A DNA stretch of 64,000 nt from Taeniopygia guttata (Eukaryota; Chordata; Aves; Passeriformes; Estrildidae): contig NC_133026.1 in the NCBI RefSeq assembly GCF_048771995.1, positions 8,686,001 through 8,750,000 on the forward strand, given 5' to 3'. The notes below the pieces were generated by a model. It was not told the DNA's origin and ran no database searches. It saw nothing but the letters and a program-made list of their open reading frames with translations. The translations under genes and the position numbers were made by a program. Shown in pieces: positions 25,188 through 36,013 of this stretch. Each line of letters starts with the position of its first letter. Position 1 is the stretch's first letter.

Positions 25188-27975
25188 TCTCATAAGATAA
25201 ACTCTTTAATTTCATTGCTGCTGCTCAGCAGAAGCACATTCATGTGTCCAGATGCACTTGATTTGAATTGCCCTCAGAGGTACCTGTTCCTCTTCCCTAA
25301 CATGGAAACAATTTTTTAACTTCTGGTGTGCTAAATCACACCTAAATCAGATGCCTTAAATAAACAGCACGGGTTACGTCCCTCCATGGACAATAAATTA
25401 TCCAGACAAATGTATCACTGTAAATTATTTCAATATGATAGATACATCTAATTGAGGGTGTATAGTTCCTAATTAATTAACTGGCATATTCATCTGCAAT
25501 TAGCAAATAAGCTCTCAAATCTTGGCATGAGTACTGTAAATTGTATAAGGCATGGATGCATAATTACAATTGAGCATGTTATTTTTCATGATAGTTTCTT
25601 CAGAAAAACATATTCACTCTAACCTATATTCACCAATTGCTCTGACTCACCCAATACACTTTTTCAAAACAAGTATAGTGTTTAGAAGACAATGGAAGGA
25701 TTATTAAGGTTATATTAAAGACATTCTTTGCTGGGACATCACTTTTATTAATAACGTTAGCTGGTTGGTTTTAACCAGCTTTGCTCCAGAGTGGTACAAA
25801 TCATTTTGTACCACCTACAACTGAAGATATAGTGCTCACATCAGGACAAAAGGTGTTCCAAAAAGTGTTACAGCCAAGTGAAGTTTGCTTGGGAAATGGG
25901 ACCATCTTCTTCCATTATACAAGTAGGATGAGTGAAATATTTTACAGTGCATACTCGTGTGACATAGGTGTTCATGTTCATATCAGTAGACACTGACAGA
26001 GTTGGCCTTGGGTCTCCTAACAGCTGACTGAAGCAGATTTCTGAAGTCAAGCCTGCTATTTTTTGAAATATGCATTCTCAGCAGAACTTTCCTATGCAGC
26101 CACCACCGTTTAAGCAAGGAACGATGTAAAGTTTTAGTGCCCAAACACAATGTCAACACTTCCACTCTGAGCTTCAATTATTGCTGTTTAGCTTCATGAC
26201 TGCGGGAGTCCACAACACACCACTTTGCCAAAATCACACTCGAGTACCATGCAACCAGTGGCACTAAAAAGACACCCAGTGCCATTAACATGTCATGCTG
26301 GATGTATGACCTGCAGAGCAAGCACTGCATCCAGAGCAAGAACCTTTGCCTATGGAAACCACATTCCTTCCTGGCATCTCCAGGGCACAGGACTCACAGC
26401 GTTCATAGTGAATATCTTAATGTATTATTATTATATTAAACATCTCAGGCACTTTCACTTACCTTTCAGAATTAAAGATTAATCAATTCCACGACTGTGG
26501 ACATCTAAACAAAATGTATTGATCGCATTCATTTGTAAAAGCAAGACACTCTGTTGTATTTCAATACGTCATATTTTAAGGCAACCTTATTGATCACATT
26601 TTGAGAACTCTTGATATTCCATTGGAATTTAAGATACAGAGTAAGCGTAAGATTTTCATTATGATGATGTGCCCACTGAAACCACACTCTTTTGTATTGA
26701 CATGCTTTTGTTTGCTTTGGGATCCACCCACTTCTCTTACTATAAGCAGAGGCTCAACCTGAGAACCATTATCCGTTTTAGTGTTCCTGCTGTTTTCCCT
26801 GGGACCGCTCCTACATGCAAGGAGACAATCCTAAAAACTGGCAGTAGACTTGTATGAATTTCACATCTCACACAGTCTTATATTACAAGCCTGCAGAAAC
26901 CAGGTGCATTTCTGGGAGCCATTTTACCAAATTCAGTTACAACCTTTCACCTTTATAGCAGTTAAGTTCCTCAAAGCAAGACCAGAACCTTTGTTTTCCT
27001 CTTTGCTACTTAATGTTGATCTAGTTGGTTAATAGAGGATAAATTCCATGGAGCACCAACAGCTTATGTATTCCAGATATGACAGTGAGGGTCTCATAGC
27101 ACAGAAATGTTAAGCAAGAAGGGGCACTGATCACATCTACATGATCAAACCAGCAGCCTGGAGGCATCAAGCAATGAATCAACAATCATTGGTTCTATTT
27201 TCAGGATTTACAGCTCTAAATGCTCAGCCTTGTAATGTTTATAAAGCAGCAAACAGAAAGTGAGTGTGTTCACAAACACCAGATGCATTCCTATATAGCT
27301 CCGTTTTTTTGGGTGTGTATTTCTGGGTGCATGCACTGAAGTTGAGCCATAGTCCTGTTGGTGTCCACAGAAGCCCAAACAATACATACACACAGAGAAA
27401 GCATGAAGCATGCTGGAAACATGCTATTCATGTTCCCACATGAAACATGTTCATTGAAACAGGAATACTCTGGACAAGAAGGAATGAATAATTTCTGGAT
27501 GCCACTCGGAACTGCTTCACAAGAGGATCTTAAAGAAGATGGCACATACCTTAAAACTGCTTATCTGTGCATGCAGTCCATGTGTTATTCTTCAGCATTA
27601 CCACTGAAGCCTCTTCCAATTACATAAATAAAAGTTATGTAAATAAAAACACAAATAAATTCTAGTGCTCCAGGCAAAAAAGAGCTTATATTATAATATC
27701 GTAAATTCTGAAGACTGTAATTGCTACAGCCAATAACTTTTCAAAACAGAACTGTGCTGATAAATATGTGTGATAAGGCTGAGTAAGGCTTACTTAGTTT
27801 CAGAATGGAGTAAATCAGTTGATTTAAGTCAATGTAATTATAGAAGGCAAGCAATAAATGAAGTCCTCAAAAAGTCATCAGCTTTCTCCCAACACTTTTT
27901 TTAATCCTGAGAAAGAAAAATGTAAATTAAACCTGTACAAGAGACAAAAAAAAATTTACTCTGTGAGTTTGAATC
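25188..27975. other. AT-rich noncoding stretch, possible conserved elements
   Basis: No gene is supported. The 25360-25600 segment contains many homeodomain-like TAAT/ATTA cores and retains CpGs in an AT-rich context, and CpGs also persist around 26100-26240 and 26520-26680. That pattern often marks conserved noncoding elements, but this is an inference. Two small hairpins at 25759-25814 are listed separately. Confidence 0.45.
25759..25814. repeat. Two adjacent small inverted repeats
   Basis: The first has perfect 8-bp arms AGCTGGTT/AACCAGCT (25759-25766 and 25773-25780) with a 6-nt loop. The second has perfect 10-bp arms GTGGTACAAA/TTTGTACCAC (25791-25800 and 25805-25814) with a 4-nt loop. 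They could be chance hairpins or remnants of a repeat. Confidence 0.6.
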
Positions 27976-27979
27976 AAAG

Positions 27980-28060
27980 ACTCAGGGAATATACTGAGTT
28001 GGAAGAGACCCCTCAGGATCATTGAGTCCAACTCCTGGCTGTGTGCAAGAATCTCAAAAG
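27980..28060 (-). mobile_element. CR1 LINE 3' fragment, minus strand
   Basis: The stretch contains GAGTTGGAAGAGACCC, then GGATCATTGAGTCCAACTCC, then CTGGCTGTG. This is the reverse complement of the 3' end of avian CR1, a non-LTR retrotransposon whose copies are almost always truncated at the 5' end. Only about 80 bp remain and the flanks are diverged, so this is an old, dead insertion. Exact limits are uncertain. Confidence 0.8.
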
Positions 28061-31000
28061 ATACCAAATACCAGCCCTTCTTTAAGCATCTTTGCTCCAT
28101 CTAATTTTAAGACATCAATATATTCTTTTCACAAGAAATCACAGTCAGTGATTTCATATTTATAAAATACAGAGAAAAACAGAAATTATGGGCTTTACAC
28201 TAGATCACTTCCTTAAATGTGGTGGTTTGAAAGACTAATTGAACATATCCACTGCAAACACACACACTTTGTAAAACAAAACAAAAAACAGCCCAGTCTG
28301 CCAAGTTATGAGAGTTTCTCAAAATGTATGCTGGTCCAAAATAAAGTTGAGGCAAAATCAGGGGCTTCTTTTTCCAAAATCCCAGAGTGGTGATAAAATG
28401 AGATTAGGATTCAATCTGTTTTAATGGAAGATGCAAACTGATTGAATCCATTTTTAAAAACAAAATGAAAAGTGCAGACTAACATCGATTTTTCTCAAAC
28501 AATTTTGCTTGTTCTGAACGCCAGTCTTTCTGTTCCCGTATCTGTGTTCCACCAGTAGCAGCTGCTTGGTGCAATAAATGACCTTTATAAATCTGTAGGA
28601 GAGGTAGAACTGATAAAAAACAGTGACATTTCTCAGGTTGCATCCTGAAGCTTTTAATTTGATTTTCCTCTCAGACAATTTCCTCTACTATAATTACCTC
28701 TCTCAGTCTCTTAGGTGACCTCCTCTGCCATACCCTGAAAATTGTCTCCCTACATTCTACAGATCCTGTATTTTCTAAATTCTGATCCTAAAATGTCTAT
28801 ATTTTTATGATATCATTAATCCTCAAGATCACTTCATAGTGTACCTGGTAGGTAAACTCACTCTGGTGAAGTCTATTTAGCTCACAGAAAATATGACCCA
28901 ACATGAATAATATAATATTTATTTTCCTTATTACTTATTTGATAACATCAGACTTTTTATTGATTAAATCCCCACTATTTTCCCTTGCAGAGCCCTCATA
29001 CCCAGACTCTGAAGTTTCTCCACTTTCTACATCTCCATTTGTGTCCTCTGCTGTCATCCTCATTGCTATGACTCAATTTCCTATTTTCCATAGCACATTC
29101 TCACCCTCCCTTCCAGCTCAGCTGCACTTCAAACTCAGCTCTCTATAGCCTCTCTCTTTCAGTGTATCTCCTCCAAGCTCCCACATCCATGTTTCTTCTT
29201 CCTTTCAAAGCTTTCTTGCAAAGTCACATCTCTACTTTCATCTCCTCCTACACTCCTTAGCTCTGGCAAATCCATCCCCTTCACCACCTTTCATGTATAT
29301 TCCTTACCTTGCCCCACCCAATTTGTTTGGAACAAACTCAATTATTTATCAAATTCTCTCGCTCTCCTTCTTCATCTGTGGAATAAAAACTTCACCTTTA
29401 CTAGACATACAAACCACTCAGGTTGGCATGAGTGCCATTCATGGACATCACATCTTATAACATGCAATTGATGTTTGGGAAAGTATCCATGGCTGATGTG
29501 GCCTTAAAGAAGGTAAATCACAAAGTCCTGTTTCAAGAAATCTTGATTTTCATAATAAAGCCGTATCTAAGAAGTAATCAATTACCTCTGAGCACATGAA
29601 TGGAGTCCCTCATAATCCCTGCAACATTTAAAACCAGATACATTTAAAATTTGCTTACATAGATAATTCTTATCAGATAACCCTTATCAGAGCTAAGCAT
29701 TGTACCAAGTCATATTTTTTTAAAATGGACAACTAATTCTCCACAGACATTTACTCTTGGGGATCCAAAAAAATGCTTTTGGCATGCCAAACTCATGGAA
29801 CACACAATACTTGCTAGATTCCTTTAGCTTTCTGCAAGCATCCTGCCATGTGGTAATACCAAAGGTTGTCCTAAGGGTTTGACACTGGTTCAGAACTCAG
29901 GGCTTTGATTGCCATCCAGATTAAAAGCATTTTGTAAGTATGCCAAATTAATAAAAAAAAACTCCTTGATACATTTCACCTAGCCTTGCATTACCTGTCC
30001 ATACCCATCTACACCAGAAGAACAATGTAATTTCAATTCTGGGATTCCAGAGAAAGTTCAAAAGATCTTTCACTCCACTTAAGAAGACTTATTTATCTCT
30101 AGTACATAAACTCCATTAAATCAGTGTAAGAAACAACTCCTCTACTGTAACCTAAGCCTGTCTATGCAGTCAGTGTTTTGTTTTCTACAAATCCTAATTG
30201 TAATCAAATTGTAGGTTCAATCTCTCTGCAAAATATGGGTCCAATTTTGCTTTTTCTACTGTTATGCTTTAACATTTCATGATTACTCAGCTCAGACTAA
30301 ACTGTGGATTTTGCACAAGAGAACTTATACATTTTTAATTAAATCGAGAATGTATTCTAGAAGGTAAGTACTTGAATTATAATCTTTGTCTCTTAAGACA
30401 CATCCCAGTATTTATTCTAAGAAAAGAAAACAAGCATATGAAAATGTAAATACATCAAAATACATTAAAATGCTCTAACTACAAAAGGAAACGAAGGAGA
30501 CTGCAAGTTAAGGAATAATAGGGTAACACCACTAAATCCTAAAACATATCTTCAGAGGAAATAAGTCTAAAGCCAATGTGGTTTATTGGTTTATTTTCAA
30601 GTGGGGGAGGAGGAGGGGAATGAAACAGATTTCAAAGGGACAGAAAATTCCACACCATAAAATCAGTCAAGATAAAAAGGTTAGCTGAATCTGGATGTGC
30701 CATGAAAAATCTAAAATATCTTTAGTTTGTGAGTGGATTAAATATCTAGATCACTAATGTAGACTGAGATTAGCAAAGCTGTAAAACCCATAATTCTACA
30801 ATGGCCCCATCCCTGAAACTCCACAGAATTAATTGAAGCAACAGTAAGGCATTGCCAGAATTGACAGCAAATCTCCTCCAAAAGCAAAAGTTCTCCTCTT
30901 ATAGATCATCATCTGTATCTCAAACACATTCTTGAAATATCATAGGTAGACATCATCATGCCATCCAGTCAAATTCTTTCTCCTTTTCCAGGTGTAGCTT

Positions 31001-32933
31001 ACAAATGGAATTACCTGAGCTGTGGCCCCATAATTTCCACAGAAAATGTTATCTAGAATCAAGCAACTTCCTTCTATTCAGCAAAAATCCTCTGTAAAAT
31101 ATATAGCCAAAGATAATGCTAGCAACCTTGAGTGTTGGTAGTCTGGTATAAATCTTAGTCCATATAATGGAGAAACAGTGGCATGTTATCAGGATACTGC
31201 TCACAATTGTAGATACAAATCTACTTCAACTTCCAGCTTATTCCAAACACTCATTACCATACAAAATTGCAAATGTTATGTAGCTCCATGTGCACAGCAG
31301 ATAATCTAATAATATTGTTAATGTGTTGATATTAATAATATTGGCATATGGTCAGAAACACCTGGTGGAAAAAAATCTCATGCTTTCCTTCTGATGGCAG
31401 CAGATAAAAGCCTGCTTTTGAACAGGGAGTATGACAACTTGAATGGAATGCTGATCTCCTTTGTAGAGTGCCAGACTTATCTACCATCAGCTCCAGAGTT
31501 TCACTAAATATCAGCCAGTCCCACTTCTAAGAGCACCTCTACCTCTTCTTGGAGAGTTTGCTCTGCTCTGGTTATGTTGCAGTCAACAAAAATCTATTAA
31601 TTCTATTTTCATATGTAGAGCTTTTTCTAAGTCTCAGCAAATCAATATAATATTCAACTAATTTTGTTCATTCAGTAGGCTGTAGAGTCACTCTATATTT
31701 TATTGACTTTTAGGCAAATTCAGTGGTACCAAAGATCTGAAATAGACTTATATCCTAAATAATTACTGTTACAAATGACATATAATGACATCTCAGGAAG
31801 GTGACACTTAGATTGAAGATGTCACTGTTTACTCATCAATTTAAAATGCAGGAGAACACTGGTTACTGAAAAAAGAGTCGGAGAAGACAAGGGGACAATA
31901 CAGACTCCAGACAACAAAAAACATGTTTGTGTTTTATAGAATCATCTGTTGGCTCCTCCTAAATTGTCCTCTACAGCATGGTTTAGTAGTCAGCAGCAAC
32001 AGATTTTTCTTTCATAACTCACAAACTATACTTCATATAGTTTTAATTCCTTCATTTGAAACGAGCTCATAACAAATCCCTTAAACACATATCAAAGCTA
32101 ATGATGGAGGAGCACAATAAATCAGCATTATGTGCTTAAGTTTCACCAGCCCTACAAACCAGAGAGTAGCACAGCTGAGCTTAACTTTGCCAACTTCTCT
32201 ATTGATGTTCAGGGCTTGACTCAGCTGCCCAGACACAAGGATCTAATGCCATTGAAGATCCTTCAGGGATGCTGCAGCATCAGATGTGACACGGCAGAGG
32301 CACCTGAAGGACAGCCAGGACATCCTAAGGTATCCCAAAAGGCACCAGATATCTATGGGTGGGCAAATGAATGCCCCCTTGAGATTTTAGCAGTATGATG
32401 ACTAGAAGAAAGCTCTTGGGACACAGTGTGAGCTGGCATAATCTATATCACACTCTTTTATAGACTGAGCACACCCACTCTTATTTCCTCACAGTTTCTA
32501 ATGGGAGGTGGCTCCAGAACTTCACCTGCTCTTTCTGATACAAATATTGTTCATGCTGCCAGCCTTATTCACAGAAAGTTAAGCCCATTTTTAATGCCAA
32601 CATCTTCCAGCTTCACCAGCACCTGTGCTTTTCCTCCCTTGCTGAGTGTACAAAGACACTTACACCACAGTGTTTGCTAGGCTAAACAACCCTAGGCTTT
32701 AACAGTGCTTTTTGGGATGACATTTATAGTCTATATCATTACTGGAAACACTGGGTCTGGGACTTTCTATTTGCCTTTTCTGCAGTCACTTGCGTGAATC
32801 ACAGCCATCCTATTGTTAGCTACCAGACTCCAGACTTCCTACTCTCTTTGTCATTTTGTGTGGATGAGCTTCCAGATTACAGCAATTTCTTTTTGTTAAC
32901 TCCTTTCATATCATGATGTTTTATTCAATTTTT
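28061..32933. other. AT-rich noncoding stretch
   Basis: No gene or repeat family is recognisable. A GTAAGT donor-like site follows CTAGAAG at about 30365, but the sequence before it carries stops in the frames examined. A G-rich purine patch (30601-30619) has four GG-or-longer tracts. Everything else appears to be plain unique noncoding sequence. Confidence 0.55.
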
Positions 32934-32934
32934 T

Positions 32935-33115
32935 TATCTTATATCTTATATCTTATATCTTATATCTTATATCTTATATCTTATATCTTATATCTTATAT
33001 CTTATATCTTATATCTTATATCTTATATCTTATATCTTATATCTTATATCTATCTTATCTTATATCATCTTATATCTTATATCTTATATCATCTTATATC
33101 TTATATCTTATATCT
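32935..33115 (+). repeat. (TATATCT)n heptanucleotide array
   Basis: About 116 bp (32935-33050) is a near-perfect 7-bp tandem array, followed by a degenerate portion to 33115 with inserted ATC/TATC units, together about 26 units. Because 7 is not a multiple of 3, each frame cycles through all phases and encodes a seven-residue repeat (YILYLIS). This gives a 74-codon open frame that is an artefact of the repeat. It is a probable length-variable minisatellite or microsatellite. Confidence 0.95.
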
Positions 33116-33482
33116 GGTATCTTCTGTACCCAACTAAGATACTTATATCACAACCCAGTATATCCTTTCTTTTATAAGACATGAGCTTTCACCTTCACTC
33201 TTAATCACTTGAAGTTCTCCATTCTTTGGCATAACTGAGGAAGTTCATTATTAGATCAGAATTTACATCCTGGGCCAAAAAGGAAACAGGATTTCTTGCT
33301 GCTAAGAGGATATGAGAAAGAGAGAAACAGGAAAAAGCATATGAAAAAGTTGATTCTCTTCAGACAGACAACCTAATCCTTGTATGTAGAGAAAGATACT
33401 GTGTACTGCATGTTGATTGGGCAGGAAAGAATGCCCAAAGCAATGATAAGACTCAAAATTTAATGTGGTGCTGAGATGGTGT
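33116..33482. other. Short noncoding stretch
   Basis: Unique AT-rich sequence between the heptanucleotide array and the CR1 relic. I see nothing else in it. Confidence 0.6.
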
Positions 33483-33760
33483 GTACAAGGCAGTTCCAGA
33501 CTCTCCTCAGTGGTATCCAAGAAAACAAGGAATGCAAGCAAGGAATTACATTTATACATAAGAAAAAACTTTTACCTTATAGGGGTGACTGAACACTGCA
33601 GTAGGTTGCCCAGAGAGGGTGTGGAGTCTCCATCCTTGAATGTATTCAAAATTCAACTTGACATGGCCCTGACCCTGCTTTGGGCAGGAGGGGCTGGACT
33701 AGACAAATTCCAGAGGTGGTGCCTTCCAACTTCAGTAATTCTCTGATCCTCTATAATCGG
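33483..33760 (+). mobile_element. CR1 LINE 3' fragment, plus strand
   Basis: The order of landmarks matches a CR1 3' end. They are CCAGACTCTCCTCAGTGGT near the start, CATAAGAAAAAACTTTTACC, GGTTGCCCAGAGAGGGTGTG, GAGTCTCCATCCTTGAATG, then GGCTGGACTAGACAAATTCC and GCCTTCCAACTTCAG. It finishes in ATTCTCTGATCCTCTATAAT, the CR1 terminal octamer repeat in diverged form. Internal deletions relative to the family are apparent near the left part. It is 5'-truncated and cannot encode a protein. Confidence 0.88.
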
Positions 33761-35924
33761 GAAAGTAAGTTGAAAGCTACACAGGACTAAATTTTTGGCC
33801 AAATTTTGCTACACAATAGAAATCTCATGGCCAGAGTTCCTTGAACTAGTGAAATCCCTACTTCTTAAAAGTCTGCATCTTTCACTTCCCCATTCTGCAA
33901 AACCTGTCTTTGGAAGGATCAAACCCATCTTGTTCCTTAAGTGCCTGTTTATTCATATGGCACAAACTCTGAAATGCAGATCTCAGAACTATGACATGTA
34001 AGTGCAGCATGGACACATACACCTCACTCCTAAGCTGGGATTAGCTCTCACTGTCAGCTTGGAGGTGACCCTTCCTCAGTCAGTCCTCAGTTTCCAGAGC
34101 TGCTCACTCCTGCCCTGCATAACCCATCCAGTATCATCACTCTAAGCAGTGTTTGAGCAAAGTCTCTTTTCCTTCACAGGAAGCATTTAATTTCTTTCCT
34201 TTCCACATGGCCCAGTCCAAAACCCACTGGAGAAGAGTCCAGATAAGTCAAATGGCCACTTAAGTCTCACTCATTGCAATCAAGAGAAAAGTCACACCTA
34301 TAGGAAAGCACAAATTTGGCATTCACCTCCTCTAGTTTCACATGAGGCTTCCAGTCCAAGATGGGTCTGTAGGCTCCATCTGTGGTTAATGGGGCAGAGC
34401 AGGACTCCACAGGAGGATCCAGCTCTCTAGGACAGGAGGCACAAGCCACCACCTGAAGAAGCTTCACCTTTCCCCTTCACTCCATCACATCTAAACAAGA
34501 ATTTCAGGCAGCCAGTCAGGTGTGCTGAACCCCGTGGCATTCCCTCCACACCACCCTTGTCCATTTCCACATTCACAAAACCACTACTCCCCTCTCCTCA
34601 GTCAAATGCAAGTCCATTGAATTCACTTCCACTACGTCTCCCGACTTAGTAAATCAAACCCATTGTAAGGCACAAAAGCAGAGGCTTTCTTCAAATCCAA
34701 ATAAATTATGCTCAATGTTTCAGGATTGCCTCCCAATCTGCTGGTGTATATAATGCATTTAAATGAAACGTATGCATATGAATGGTGATTGCTCCTTATT
34801 GAAACACACATCTCAAAACACCCTGTAATCTTGTTTCTTACCAGTGTCTCCCAGAAATTATTCCAGCATAAAAGGCTTTCTTCTACATCCTCACACCAGC
34901 CTTAAAGCCATAAAACACAAACTGTTACTCAAGCTTTTATATTGTCATTGTATTTATTATTTATTCCCTTTCCTTACACACACATTTGTAAGTGTTTTGC
35001 AAATACATAAAGGAAATTCTCATGACTGGAATTTGGACAAAGACTAGGAAAACAAGCAATATATGAAAGACAGAAAAGAAAGTCTCTAATATTCTTGTCA
35101 AAAATTAGTAAATATTTAGAGACCTCATCTGATGCTTATTGCCAAGAATAGAAGACTTTGTCTTTCTGCGGTAATTTTTTTGCAGCCTGAATTACTTTCC
35201 CATCAGTCAGTCCCCCAGAACCATCTGATCTCTAAAATGAGCAAAGTAAATGAATTCTCTTTTCTCTGCCTGTGTCTTATGTGTTCAGATTCCGTGTCCT
35301 GAATGGCTCAAAGAGGCATTTAAATCTGGACACATTGTCCCCAGAAAAATTTATAAAGGCTTCCCAAGAAGATTTCTAACATACCTGGGGATATATTTTT
35401 ACTCATTCCCAACTACTGTCAAATTGATTTCTTGCAATTTGCCTACAAAGCAGTAAATTTCACAAAGAAAATGAGTTTAAAAACTAAACTTCATTTCCCA
35501 GATGACCGAGGTACTTCAGATTCAAATCACATTTAAACCCTCCTACCTGACTAAATCCCTTCTGAAAACTGATTGCTTCATATCCCTTTCCCAAAGAAAC
35601 CTACACTCTCCCTGTTCATTTACAGATCTGACTATTTATTTTCTTTCAAGTAACAAGATGACATTTTTATCAGAAAACAGAGATTTCATCACTAGGAAAA
35701 TAAAATCATTTTCTAGAATGACAACATTTAAAATATACCAGTTGCAGTATGATTCGTGCATGAACGGGTGATGAAAGAAATGCATTTTTTCCTGCCAAAA
35801 CTAACAGCTGTATTATTAAAAATATTGATAGAATGCTGCAAAAAATCCAGTCAGATTACTATTGTGAAAAAGTACCTCATCTGCTGCTTCTTTTTAATAC
35901 AGTAGCAAATATACTGCCTGGTTT
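33761..35924. other. AT-rich noncoding stretch
   Basis: No gene is firmly supported. A strong acceptor-like pyrimidine tract ending TGTGTTCAG (to 35288) is followed by a 55-codon open frame to a stop at 35454-35456; this is discussed among the findings. No repeat family is recognised. Confidence 0.5.
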
Positions 35925-36013
35925 GGCTTCATGCCAAGATTAATTTTAAATTGGACCTCATGAAATATTTATGAGGTCCAATTTAATGGGATTGCTTTCT
36001 CTGGCATTAAGCC
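35925..36013. repeat. 89-nt two-stem hairpin (inverted repeat)
   Basis: The outer arms are GGCTTCATGCCA (35925-35936) and TGGCATTAAGCC (36002-36013), complementary at 11 of 12 positions. The inner arms are TTAAATTGGACCTCAT (35946-35961) and ATGAGGTCCAATTTAA (35971-35986), a perfect 16-bp match, with a 9-nt loop. The asymmetric internal loop is 9 nt on the left and 15 nt on the right. Such a structure could be a MITE remnant, a structured RNA such as a pre-miRNA-like hairpin, or a cruciform-forming site. I do not recognise a known microRNA seed. Confidence 0.75.

Noticed and set aside
32913..33137. 74-codon hydrophobic repeat protein
   Set aside because: A direct by-product of the heptanucleotide array, not a membrane protein gene.
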